NCBI RefSeq assembly: GCF_035046485.1
Contig: NC_085138.1
Location: 18,977,440 to 19,041,439, forward strand
Reading direction: 5' to 3'
DNA length: 64,000 bases
Origin: Aedes albopictus
Taxonomy: Eukaryota > Arthropoda > Insecta > Diptera > Culicidae
A program made the position numbers and the translations under genes. The notes beneath the pieces were generated by a model. That model ran no database searches. It had not been told where the DNA came from and worked only from the letters and a program-made list of their open reading frames with translations. Below, piece after piece: positions 1-13,300 of this stretch; position 1 is the stretch's first letter, and each line of letters opens with the position of its first letter.

Positions 1-476
1 TTCGTACAACTTTTCCTCAATTTTCAACACAACAAAAAAAAACCGTCATCCTATTTGTTTCACGTAGGCTCATACTAATTTCACACATTGGCTGCCCTAT
101 TAGCACACTAACGACGGCTCTAGCTCTAGTCGCTACTCGTCTCGGCTTCTTGGATGCTGGGGATAGTAGGCGAGTCTGCTGTAAAAAAATACGAATGAAC
201 CCATCCCCAAGCGGAAATGTTACAGTTCCCCAATTCAGTTACAGTTATCCAAGTGATCCAAGTAAGCATGTATCGTACATGGAATGTACACAACAAAGGG
301 AGAAAAAGAGAAGACCAGAAAACAAGACCCAGATTAGAATCTCGGATTACCGGCGTCACCACGGCTACGGGGACGAGGGAGAGGCCAGCTCTTCCTAGCC
401 CAATCCCAACATAGAACTACTACGACTATTACAACAACTACTGATACTACGCACAACAGCTAAAATACCAGTGGAT
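1..476 (-). other. 3' flank / probable 3' UTR of the GBF1 gene
   Basis: This stretch lies directly downstream of the GBF1 stop codon on the minus strand. I see no convincing coding sequence; the short ORFs on both strands lack domain character. I also see no minus-strand AATAAA, so the 3' end of the transcript may lie outside the window. Confidence 0.4.
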
Positions 477-1303
477 TTAGGGTTCACCGAACAACATTTC
501 CGAACCTGGTGGTATCCGGCCGGGGCCAAATTGGTACGACCCGAAGTAGTTGGCCGACTGGAACACATTCTGCGGTTGCGGCTGGGCTTGTTGCGGGATG
601 TCCTGGGTCTGCTGTTGCGGTTGTTGCTGCAGCGTCAGATTGTAGGGATCGTTGACGTAGTCGTTGTAGATGTCGGATCCGTCCGTGAGCACCATCGGAG
701 GTTGGACAAACATCGGAGCGAAACTCTGCGCTATTCCGACGGGGACGTTGTGCAACGAGGGGTACTGATTTCCGGCCAACAGATGGCTTATGGGGACCGT
801 CGGGGGTCCGGGTTGTTCCGCGGGAATTGGGATGGCTGGGGGTTCGGGTTCCGCCGTGGTGGGAGGGAAATTTTGATTCTGTTCTGTAGAGCAAGGAGGG
901 GGCGATGGAGTAACCGGAAGCTCTATTATGTTGGAATACCGGTTGGTGTTGAGTGGAGTGTTCTCCTGACTGGTTTGCTGCGGTAGGATTGTTGGAGGAG
1001 GAACAGGGCTTGTATGAATATCCAAAAGACCGGAATCCACTTGCGGTATTAGAAATGGAGTTTGAAGGGGTATTTGCGGGACTGTGGGTGTTGGATTGAT
1101 CAGCAGATTATTCGGTACCATTGGAGAGCGAGCTTGTTCTAGGATAGGTGATCCGGTTATTTGTGGCACAGGCGAAGGGTGTAGGGTAATACTTGATGGT
1201 TGTGGAGTGATAGCTTGCGACATCGACGGTTCAGGTGACGATGCCGTAACAGGTGATTGTGATGGCATGACTGGGGCAGCTGCGGTGACCTTGGGCGCAA
1301 GAG
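477..1303 (-). CDS. garz: GBF1 coding exon 9 (Pro/Gln-rich C-terminal tail and stop)
   Basis: The exon follows a TTTTAG acceptor and runs to a TAA stop at 479-477. It encodes about 275 residues rich in Pro, Ser, Thr and Gln, ending in [10 protein letters not shown] proline-rich unstructured tail is also found in vertebrate GBF1, although the sequence is not conserved. The two bases before the first full codon complete the single G left by exon 8. Confidence 0.85.
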
Positions 1304-4300
1304 CTAAAAGAGAGAATATGATATTGTTTGGCGTATTTCAAATGATTATATTTCAACATTACCATCGTTTTTAAATAACTCGTCTTTCAGATTGGGAAGG
1401 AATCCGGATATTCGTTGCCATGTGACGTCCCATAGAGCAGAATGAGTTACACCGTCGCTGTTGTGGAAAACGCATACCTATTGAAAGTAAAACCACATTA
1501 TATACAATACTAGTTGCCATTGGAGCTGTGGAACTACAAGCAGATGTTGAAGAGCTTGTCATACATCTACTATCCATGGGTCTTGTAAGAAGGACATGCA
1601 TATGAGAAGTCTAATAGTCAATCTAAAGAATTGGTTGCTGTAGGATTCCAGAAAGACAGTATCTATCAACTGAACTTGGTCAGTAATCAAACTGCATTTA
1701 TGCATGATATGATACAGCATATCCGTGGGCAGCATGGAGTCAAAGACAATTAGCATAACGGTCATTTGGCATAATGGACACTTGGCATAATAAAGAAGGG
1801 TGCATTACGATTATGCCAAATGCCCGTTATGCCAAATGTCTTTATGCCAAACGACCTTATGTCAAATGACTTTATGCCAAACGTCCCGCTCCCGGTATCG
1901 ACGATTAGGGCATATGAACTAGACCTGTGCGCCGACTATATTTTACTCGGCGGCGGCGGCGTCACGCCGGTGACAACTTTCGGCGGCGGCGTTAATTGGC
2001 GTTACCAAAATTTGACCATAATGTCAACATTGGCAAAGTAAAGAAAGTTGCTATTACGTACTACAGATTGTAGTCTGAGCTTTTTCTTAGAACCTTCTCC
2101 ACAGGATTCCTAGAAGGAATTTGAGCAGGAATTCCCAGAAGAACATCTAGGAAGGATCCCCGAAGGAATTCTAAGAGGAATTCCGGAGGAATTTCGTGAA
2201 GGATCCCCGAAGGAATTCCAGGAGAAGCCTCCGAAGAAGTTCAAAGAGGAATCACCGAAGGAATTCCAAGAGGGAATCCCGAAGGAGTTCTAGAGAAATC
2301 CCCGACGGAATATCAGAAGAAATCTGTTTTGGAATTTTAGAAGAAATCCTCGAAGGAAGAACCCCCCAGGAGAAACCCCAAAAGGAATTCTAGAAGGAAT
2401 CCCCGAATGAACTCTAGGAGGAATTTTCGAAGGAATTTCAAGAATATAATCCAAGGAATCCCAGGATAAATTCTTGAAGGAATTCTAATAAGAATTACCG
2501 AAGGAATTCCAGGAGAAAACCTCGAAGGAATTCTTGGAGGAATTTCATGAAGGAATTTCAAGAAGGAACTCCCGAAGGAATCACCAAAGGAAATCCAGAA
2601 GGAATCTCCGAAGGAATGTCAAAGAAGAATCCCCAACGGAATTTTAGGAGTTTTCATCGAAGGAAGTCCAGAAAGAATCTCTAGTTCTAGGAGGAATCCC
2701 CGAAGAAATTCCAGGAGGGATCTCCTAAGAAAGTCTAGGAGGAATCTCCGGAGAAATTCCGAGAAGTCCCAGGAGGATACACCGAAGGAATGCAGGAAGG
2801 AATCTCTGAAGAAATTCGAAGCGGAATCCTCAAAAATTTTTCAAGAGGAAACTCCGAAGGAATTCACCATAGGAAGTCCAGAAAGAATCCCTGAAGAAAC
2901 CAGTGGCGTCGCGTAACCTCACTTATAACCTGTGCACCGACCCTAAAACTTGCAATTGCAGGGAATTTATGAGCAAAATCGAAATAGAAATGAATGAAAG
3001 CAGCTATTCCCTTCATTTTATAATTATTACAAGCAAATTTGTTAAAAAAAAATCAAGAATTTCTGCTTGGTGCACAGTTAGATTTAGGGTTAGGGAATCG
3101 CCACTGAAAGAAACTCTAGAAAAAAAAACCCCGAAGCAACTCTAGGAAGAATCCCCGAATTCCAGGAGGAATTTCCGAAGGAATTCTAGGAGAAATCACC
3201 GAAGAAATTCAAGAAGGAAGTCCCAAATGAATTCCAGCAGGAATCCTGGATGAATTCAATAAGGAATTTCAGAAGGCAGTGGCGATTGCCTAACCTCAAA
3301 TCTACCTGTTCAACGAATGTAAATCCTTGAATTTTCTCAACAAACTGGCTTGTAATTTGTAGAAAATGACGAGAATAGCCGTTTCCGTCCATTAGCAATT
3401 TGATTCCGATCCTGAATCCTACGCAATTGCAAGTTTTAGGGCCGTTAAACAGGTAAAAAGTGAGGTTACGAGACGCCACTGTCAGAAGGTATACCTAGCA
3501 GAAGGAATACCTACCAGTAGGACGATTATCCGAAGCTAGGAAGAGAAATTCCCGAAGAAATTTTGGAAAGAATCTCCGAACAAATTCCATGAGGTATTCC
3601 CGAAGGAATTCCAGGAGGAATCTTCTAAAGAAAGTCCAGGAGGAATCCCCAAAGAAATTAATGAAATTTCTGCAGGAATTCCAGTAGGCATCACCGAAAG
3701 ATTTCCAGGCGAAATCCTCGAAGGAATTTCAGCGGAATCTTTCCAGGTAAGGAAATAATTTGCAGGAGGTATCCCGTAAAGATTTCTTGGAGAAATTCCA
3801 GGATGAAATCCTGGAGGAATACTTGTAGGAACTCCAGGAAAGATCCCTCAAGAAAATTCTGGAGATGTATACCTGGGCCCTGTAGCATAATCGGGCTAAT
3901 AATATTAGCTACAAGTTACAAGTTACAAGTACTAATATTACAAGTGCTAATAATTTGTGTTGCATAAAGGCTCAATTTTCCACTAATATTATTAGCACTT
4001 GTAATATTAGTGACCATGAAAATACAAGTTGTTTTGGTTTGTTTACCTGTCAAAATTCATCCGACAGTTCACTATTAATTTGAAATGACAGTTGATGCTT
4101 GTTTATATTCTGCATTTTCCGCGTAACATCCGGAAATAACTTCATTTATTCCGAAGTTTTGCATTCTTTATACGATAGATGAAGAAAAGCATTATGCTGT
4201 TTGAATAATTTTCGGCCGCTCTGACGAAATATTTTTTTACAAAGTATGGCACTGCAAGTACCTAGATTTTTAGTAAAATGTCCCAAAGATTTAATAGTAA

Positions 4301-7300
4301 TGGTTGAAAAACAATATATAAAGATTTAGCAACATGTATTATGCTTCTTGTTAAAATCCCAAGTGATCTGGGATGCAAAAATTGAGCTTTTACCTACTTT
4401 TATATGTAGCAACTCGATTCGAGTTAGTGTATGTATATTGTAGCTCTTGATTAGCTTAATGATGCGCAATACAAGCAATTGATTCAAATTTATTTCGCAT
4501 CTGCAACTTTACCTGTGCTTATGCAGTTACCATAATAACCATAACTTTACCAAGAACCTCCAATCAAAGATGGGTATTGTAGAAACTTTGGAGAACTTGA
4601 GAGACTCAGCAGAAATTATATTTTGGATACAAAGATACAATTGGATACAATTTTCTCTTCAATGAGTTTCGAATACATACTGCCAAATTTAATCGTCGAA
4701 AACTGGAATTAAGGTTGACATGTTAGATAAATAATATCTTTTGAGTTCATCAAAATGGTAAATCGATATATTCAAAACTAAATATGACTTCTGCAATACT
4801 TTAAATCTAACTTGTAAATTATTTTACAAGACCTTTGAGACTTGTAATCAAAAGTACAAGTCATAGCTAATATTTTATACTCGTAGTTTGTTTATGCAAC
4901 ATACACTTGTAAATTCTACTAATAATATTAGCACAGAGAACAGACGTCTGTCTTTACTTTCTGCCTTGTGTAAAACTTTGTAACGGTCATATCAGAGTAT
5001 GTGGTTATGCTCCCGTTACGTGGCGCTAGCATCCCATCACTTCTATTGTCGTGTTGTCTTTTTTTGTTTTCAATGCTCCCCGTTTTTGGCCGTTTGGCGC
5101 TCGTATCGCTTTGTGGGCTAGTGTATTTTAACGATGAACACTGCCATCGTGGGGTCAAATCGACTTTATAAGTGGGTCAGTCTCCGTTGGTGGCGTTGAG
5201 ATACACTTAAATCGTTTACACACGATTTCGACGTAGTTTTGTTCGAGCTTAAACGTCTGTTCTCTGTGATATTAGTCCATCGGACTTGTAGTATTGGACT
5301 TGTAACTTGTACTTGTAGTATTTTTATGCAACAGAAAATTATAAGTTACAAGCTACAAGCAAATATACTATATTAACAATATAGGTCACTCTTACGATTT
5401 TTTGGCGACTCCTTTTTAGTGAATGTGTCGCCACCAAGCGTCAGAAGAGGTACTACTACACACTAAACGCATGCGCTATCCGAATGACGTTTATTCTGTC
5501 GAACTGTCATTGCATGGTAGGGATGCCCATTTCTTTTTGAATGATCGATTAAACAATAATCGATTTTTTCAACTTCTCAAATTAGGACAAATTTTATTCT
5601 CTCTTCTTCAACATTTTCTGGTGTGATATTGGAAAATTGACGTAAAGTTGCCACAGTGCATGCGATCCCTACGTGTGGAGTTGAGAACTAACGGTACATT
5701 ATTATTTATTTTCTACTGGAGAGTGAATTAACAATATTTAAGTTCGTTTGTTTTTAAGTAATAAAATCAATTTACTGTGAGGTAGGAAATTTAATATTTT
5801 AACGCACTTGATTTGTGATATGTACATGTGAAAGTAATGATGTGCTGAACATTTTGAAAACACAAATATGAAATATGATTTCCATGCTAATTTCAGATCA
5901 TTCTCGGGATGGATATCACGTTGGTGGATATCCTCGATTACGTAGGGGATAATGTCCGCCCAGTTCGTGAGGGTATTTGAAGCCAAACACGTCGTCTGTA
6001 TACGATATACTGACAGAACAGACTCCTCAGTAGGCTTTTGCGGCTATGTTCTACAGTCGTCAAATCCTGGTCTTATCTCACACAAAACGAATCTCACCAT
6101 ATCAATCAATGTTTCGAAATAGATGTTCGTACAAGGCCGGAGCATGGGGATGGGACAAAACATAAGTTCTGGAGCTCGATTTGAATAGGTCGTACCGTCG
6201 TTGGGGGTGAGAATGGGTCAAAAAAGGATACAAAAAAGGAAAGTATACTGCATAAGACATGTTTAACCAAACCCTCCGTTATAAACTCTTACGTACATGA
6301 TCTTTGGCCTCTATATAGCCAAAGCAAATTACTCCATCTCAAGATAGAGGGTCGATCAAATATTATGTTACACAACATTTCACATTTTTAGAACCTCTCC
6401 CGCAATAACATTTGAAAAGATTTTTGAATATTTTTTTTTGAGCCCTAGCAAAACGATAGACTTATTCTTCTTTCTTCAGTATTTTCTATGTATTTTATGA
6501 ATGATCCTTATATGACACTATTTTCGAAAAAAAAAGTGCTTTTATGAAGATACGGTAACATGGCACCACTCTAACGTCGAATGGGGACTGGAAAACTAGT
6601 TAATTTTTTGGATAAGTTTATGTACACTCGATAATTTGCTTGACCCAATCTCTCCCCCATTCTTAATATTTAGACATAGGGTCGAAAGTATTGACTTTTA
6701 AAATAAAAAGAGCAACAACAGTCCGTTTTTTACATTGCATCAACCACGTAATACCTACAGCTAACCACTTATAAGAAAATTTATGGTAAGGTACTTGTGT
6801 TAAACATTCCGAAGGAGAAATTTTTTCAGAGTGATTTACTAGTAGCTTCATCATATAAGTTTAGCCACAAATTTAACAAAAAACGATTATTGCCAAACAT
6901 TTTAATCTGCATCATGACGTGTAAAACATCTCCTCTTTGAAATAATATAAAATTTTCAATATAAATTAGCGATTGATTGATGCACCAAGCGAAAAGAAGA
7001 AGAAGATTTGACATCCAAGCGGTGTACCGTCGATTAGATCTTCGTCGCTGATTGGTCGATGGATGTAAACGGCACACCGCTTGGATGTCAAAACTCTTCT
7101 TCTTACCGCTTGGTGCATCAATCAATAGTTGATAAGCTATTTCAAATTTTATATTTCTCCGTTTTGACCCAATCTCACCCCCCAGACCCATTGTCACCCC
7201 CATCGACGGTATGTGCATTTGTCGATATAAAATTCGATCAGTTTATTTTAGTTATTGTAGCAATATCGAAGATATTTTGGAGACTTTTACTGATGGAACG

Positions 7301-10300
7301 GAAAGCCTGTTTTGTGATGATCCTGCTGTATGTATCAACTTTGTTCAATTTCAACGGTTTTTGCTATAATAAGCGAATACAAATGATCGAATTTTTAATC
7401 GACAAAAGCACATACGACCTTTTAAAATCGAGCTCCAGAGTTAATTTTGAGGGTGAAAAATTTAAATTTCAATGTTAAATGATTTCGGTATTGTAACGAT
7501 ACCGAAATCATTTAACATTGAAAGGGGAGCATTCAAATTATTCTATAGATGTACTCGTAGATGTCATCTAATGAAATATTATTTTGTTTGCGCATATTCT
7601 CGCGTATATTGTAAATCGATATTTATTAATCGATTATTTGGGAACAAAAAACTTCGACACCCCTAACATCTTTTTTCAAGAAATGTTGCATTGCACGGTA
7701 AACTAAAATGGACCAAACTATTATTATTTACTTTTTCTGACAACAGGTGGTGCTGTAATCATTCGTCAACGGTGTCTCCATGTCGTTGCATGAGAAAACG
7801 CGAAGTGACCTATATTGTTAATATAGTATATTTGTACAAGACTAATATTATTAGTAAAATTTTCATTATGCTACAGGCCCCTGATTATAATCCTAAGGAA
7901 ATGCCTGAATAAGCTTCTGGAAAAATCTCTGATGTAACTTCTGGAGGCATCCTCTTGGAAAAATGTGTCCTTTTGGAAAAATCTCAATCTCAATATTCAA
8001 TGTGAAGAACCCCAGGAGCAATCCCTGGAAGAATTTCTGAAAGAATCCCTAAAGGAACTTCTCGAGGAATCCCCTAAGGAAATCCTTAGGGAATCTTAGG
8101 AACTCTAATATAGGATCTCCTCTTATATCTCAAGGAACTTCTGTGAGAATCCCTGAAGAAATTCAGGAGGAATCTCTGAACATCTGCAATAGGCTCTGAC
8201 GGCAGCAAAAATGCACTCACTCCAATGGGAAATCCCATTTGTATCTGTCATCGTGTGCGTGAAGAAGTATAAACAAACGTGTTTTGTCTCGTTTTTTCTC
8301 ACGTTTGCCATACGACTCCCGCCAGGCGGCAGCACTGCGGCGCTGTCAGGGCCTATAATCGCTGAAACTCCTGAACTAATTTCTGTAAGAACTTCTGTAG
8401 GAACTTCTAAAGAAACTTCGAAAGGAATCCCTGCTGGAACTCCTAGACTAATTTCTAAAGATCTCTTGCAGGAACTCCTGAAGAAACTTTTTCGGAATTC
8501 TTAGTGGATCTCCATGAAGCATTCAGGAATCCTCCTCAAATAATCTCTGAAGGGTCTTCTGGAAAGATACCTGAGTGAACTCCTGTTGAAATATAAATTG
8601 GGGAACTTCTGAAGGAATTTCTAATGAACACCTGAAGGCATCCCTGAATCCTCCTGGAGCTATTAGGGATCTCCCTGAACAAACTCCTAGAGAGATAACC
8701 AAAGGAACTTCTGGAGATATCCTTGAAAGAACTCCTAAAAGAATCTCTGGAAAATTCTCTCAAAGGGATTCTTGAAAAAAATCCAGGATGGATGGTAGAA
8801 AGAATGCCTGTAGGAACCCTCGATCAAACTCCGAGAGTGATCACCGAAGGATCTCCTTGAGCGATCCCTACAGAACTTCAGGAGAAATCCCTCATTAGAA
8901 TTCTAGATGAATTTTTGAAGGATCTCCTAGAGGAATCTCTGAGGAAACTCCAGGACTAGTTCCTGAAGAAACTCCTGCGCAATGTTGTTCAAGCATGTTT
9001 TGTCGAAGACCTCCTCCAGGGCTTGTAGCAGAATGCTGATTATAGACTTTTTTTAAAGACGCATTTGCTATTCATATTTATGTACGTAGGGTGGGGCGGG
9101 GCAAGATGGGTCACGGGGCAAGATGGGTCAGTGCCATTTTTGGGCGCATTACTCATATTTTGTTTAGATTAATAATTTTGTTAGATGACCAGCATGAATA
9201 TACAAAAGTTTGGGGCATTGATTGAAAAATTATTCACTCTCATTGGAAATAAAAAATAAAATGGTTTTTAGCCATTTTTCTTATGCGATACATTCCATAT
9301 AATCTCCATATAAACGGCCGCGGGGCAAGATGGGTCACCTTCAATTTTGAACGTATTTTTGGAGCACTCAAAAGTTATTTATTTTTTATTACAAGACTAT
9401 CTCATAAATGACTTCAATCAAGCGGAATGAACACTCAAAATTATAACATAAAATTATGATAATATTTTAGTGAAAACATCGATTTTCAAGTCGCCTTAGA
9501 ACCACTCAAATCGTAAAGTTTTTTTATATTCCAAATAAATCTATAAAATGTTTACTAGTAGCTCTTGTTTATTCAGTATGGATATGGAGCGTATATGAAT
9601 GCGGAACAAATCTTATATTTTGACGTTTTTCGTTGAGAAAATGGGAATTACTTAAAAGGTGACCCATCTTGCCCCGCACTTTTTTCACGGTGCAAAATCG
9701 ATCACTTTTTAAAACTGCTCGTTTAACATCATATTTTGTATTCAATGAACTTTTTATCGACTTTTAGCATAGCTAACTAGTGTATTAAAGAGTAGCGGAT
9801 GAATACAAACCAATACGATTTGTATTTACAAAGTTATGGTGATCCATCCTTATGCGACCCATCTTGCCCCGCCCCACCCTACCCAGAAGGGGTTCTCAGG
9901 TTCTCATTCTTCACCTTGTCTGTGTTATTAGTTTCAATTTACGTGAATGATTTTTAATCTTTAGAAACGAGGGTGTTAATCTTTCGTGTGGAGTGACGTG
10001 ACGATTTTCGGCTCATATATCGGCTCTAATGAGGTGACTCGCCGTGTAAATCAAATAGAAAGTCACCTCATTCGAGTCACGAACATCACGTCACTCCAAT
10101 CGTAGAGTAAGTACAAAGAGTATATGAAGCACCAACTGATGAAAAGTTCAAGCAAATGCTTGGATTTAGGATTACGAGAGGGAGCAGTTCAAATGGATTT
10201 AGAATCCTACATCTCTAGTTTGCTTGGAGAAGTTCATTTTAACATCTTCGCCATCTTCATATGTGACCCCATCCAGCCCAAAGGGTAAAAATGTCCAGAG

Positions 10301-13300
10301 AACAGAATAAATAGAAAGAGGAAAATCTCACACCAAATGCTTTCAGCAATATTTTGCTGAATTTTGCCGAGCTGAAAGATCCAGCAAATTTTTTTTGCTG
10401 AACTTCCAGCAAAGTTTGCTGAATTTCAGCAAAATTGTTGCTGAAACCTTCTCAGCTCGGCAAAATTCAGCAAAATTTTGCAGAAACCCTCAATCGATTT
10501 TTGGTGTGTACTCACCGAGTGCATCACCAGCAGCATGTTCTTCAGACTCTCCAACACCGCCTCGTACAGCATATCCGAGCCGATCTTCATGAAGCGTTCG
10601 AAGTAGTCCAGAATCTCCAGCCACAGTTCGTTGAATCCGGCCAGGGCAATCAGCGGCGTCAGATGGTGCAGGAACACCTTGGACATGATGGTTGCCGTTC
10701 GCATTCGGGACTCTTCGAGCAAACCGACATCGGCCGGTTTGGTGGGTTTCTCCGCTAGAAGTTCCGATAGGAGGGGGAAGAGGACCTGCGGTTGTGAAAA
10801 AGATGTGGAACGTTAGAAGAATTGAACAGATTGGGCGTGACGCGGGATGTTACCTGCTTGAAGCATCCGGCCCATTCCAATCCGGTGAGGGTTTGAAGAT
10901 CTTGCACTAGCAGAGCTCGTTGCAAGCAAGTGATTGCACTCGTTCGAACCTAGAACAGTATTTTTTTGAAAAACTGAGGCGACATAGGAAAAGAAGCCTT
11001 TAGCTTACCTGTCTCCGTTGATCGGTGGCCAATCGGGCAATGCCCTGTAGCAGCGGACACCACCCCTGGGACCACAAGGCGGAGCACTGCGGCACAGCGC
11101 CACCTTCCTCCGCCCACCAGCGGAAGATCTTCGCCGTCCTCGTGTGCAACGTGTGCATCAAATCCAACAGTTGTATCGATATCGACTGGTACGCCTCGGG
11201 CAGTTCCTCGGATTCGCTGTCGCTGCTGTCGTTTTTCCGGTTCCGATTGCGGGAATTTTTGCCACTTTCATCGCCACGGCGCTTCTGCCTGCGTCGATTC
11301 TCCCGGCCATCGTTCATAGAAGCTTCCACGAAGGTCCGGATGCACCTAACGCAGCTTTCGAAGTTATACGGTGTGATGTGGGACACGTTCCGCACGATGA
11401 ATGCCAGACTTTCCCAGCATTTGACCAGGGCGAACGGGGAATGCTCTAGGAGTTTGCATCGGTACTGGATCGTGTGCTTCGGAGAGGACGACCGCGAGGA
11501 CACAATGTCCGCGTCTTTGTTCACCAGAATCCAGTTGTCTCCGGTAGGGCTGATCAGGGGAGTGCAAGAATTGGACGAATGGCCACTTTTGACGACGTTC
11601 AGTTCCGAGTCGGAGATGTATCCGCGATCGGGCAGTCCGGAGTCTTCCTCGCTACTGAGAGCGCCATCGGATTTCGCTCCGGAGACGACTGGAGCTTCGT
11701 CGTATTCCGGTGGCATAGCACCTGCTCCTACGCATTCCAGAATCGTGAACACTATGATCCAATCCGACTCGGTGTGGATGTTCTGGGCGCTGGTTTTTAG
11801 CAGTTCGTACATGCCGATCGAGATGGGTTTAGAGATGGATAGGATGACGGCCGGTTTGAGCAGCAACAACATCCGGAGGCTCTGAAGGATCGTTGAGCAG
11901 ATCTCTTCGTTGCGCATCAGATAGATGGCCAGCTTCAACAGAGCGATGGTAGTCCTCTGTAGGAGATAGGTATAGTCACACGAAGCGGAGCCGGAAAGAA
12001 GAAGATACAACTGATCTTGGACGTTCTTCCAAACGGGAAGCAAACGATCGCGATTCTGGATGAGGATCTTGACCAGCAGTTCCAACAGGAACACCACAGT
12101 GTTCTCCGCGTACGGCAATCCAACGGATTTATGACTCTCCGGAGGTTTGATCATCCCCAGTAGGCAATTAACCAGTTCCACAAGTGATTCAAACTGCAGA
12201 AATTTAGATTCGTTGACGATCTGATCGATCTGGCATTCCTTGATGCACCTCTTCGACACTTTGATGATCTCCTGTTCCTCGTACGACGGTTGCCGTTGGC
12301 TATCGTTGCTCAAATACGAATACAAACTACTCAGCAAACCGGCGTCCGTCTTCGGAAGCTGGTATTGCTCCCGCATGAGCGTAACCTTCCCGCTAGGGTC
12401 GCAAAAGTCCTCCGCTTCCATCAAACCCTTCGGCAGCAACTTCAATCGGAACAACTGCAGAACAACATCCACAATGTGTTTCCATCCCTCACGCATGCAA
12501 TCCCCATGATCATGGATCAAAGCAAACACAGTCTTCATAGCAAGCTGCGCTTTCGCGTTCTGTCCAAACATCACGTTGGCCGTGATTTCGTGAACATCCG
12601 CAGGTGGATTCAGCAGGCTCGTAAACTTACACAACGTCAGCACCAGCGCATCGAAATCCCCATGCAAGCTGTAATGCGACGCGACCACGGCCGACTTGAT
12701 GAACCCGTTCATGGACTTCTGGTACAGCTGGGTGTTGTCCGGACTCTTGTCGAAGATGAAACTCAACGCGGCCAGCGTCGATCCCTGGATGATGCGGAAC
12801 AGCTCTCGGTCGTGGTTGGGACCGAACACGTGATGGAACATTCCGTCCTTGGTGGAACCTCGGCGGAGCAGTACCTTCCACAGGTAGTTTTCCCGCACGA
12901 GACCGGTTTGTTCCGCTGGCATGACAATTTCTTCGTTCCTGTGGGAAAAAAAATCGTCGCATGAAATCTTGTGGTTATTTCTCAACCGTTCAAGGAAACT
13001 ACTTACTTGATCGCATGATAAACGTTGGCCAGCATATCCTGATCGAAGTCAGAGTTGCCATTCAAGCCTCGAAGATTCTTCACGAACTCGTCGACCGTCA
13101 TCGGTACATTCAGGCGTTTCGCGTTGTGGTTGTGTTGATCCATGTTCAGCATGATAATGGCGTACGCTAACCGGAAGGCGGCATCCGTATTGGCGAATGG
13201 TTCATTGTTACACGTCTGTGGAGGATTTACAATGGTATTGAATGGGAGAATTCATGAACACATGAAAAGTTCTAATACTCACATGCCAATGGTCGGCAAA

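Larger units (their letters stand above)
2041..3879. repeat. Degenerate GAAGGAATTCCAGGAGGAATC-type tandem repeats
   Basis: Words such as GAAGGAATTC, AGGAGGAATC and CCCCGAAGG recur every 20-25 bp with heavy divergence. This is the reverse complement of the unit that forms the homogeneous 23-bp array at 48.5 kb. Two MITEs interrupt it. Open frames here (for example 2196-2393) are by-products. Confidence 0.75.
5335..7883. mobile_element. Second TIR element or fragment of the same family
   Basis: The segment near 5360-5397 (AAATATACTATATTAACAAT then ATAGGTCAC) is repeated inverted at 7801-7840, and the right end carries the complement of CAGGGGCCTGTAGCATAAT. This indicates an approximately 2.5-kb element abutting the one to its left. 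It contains two strong hairpins (6970-7128 and 7468-7522). The ORF at 7059-7478 shows no recognisable domain and partly overlaps the hairpins. Confidence 0.5.

Noticed and set aside
1371..1601. A separate 76-residue gene
   Set aside because: The real coding content is in another frame: 1363-1477 is GBF1 exon 8, confirmed by splice sites and phase.
2041..3879. CRISPR-like repeat array
   Set aside because: The genome is eukaryotic, and the units are adjacent and diverged, without unique spacers.
7059..7478. A 139-residue gene
   Set aside because: It overlaps strong hairpins inside a TIR element and shows no domain or splice context.
11025..12964. Long plus-strand ORFs opposite GBF1 exon 5
   Set aside because: They are antisense shadows of a well-supported exon, with no recognisable domain.
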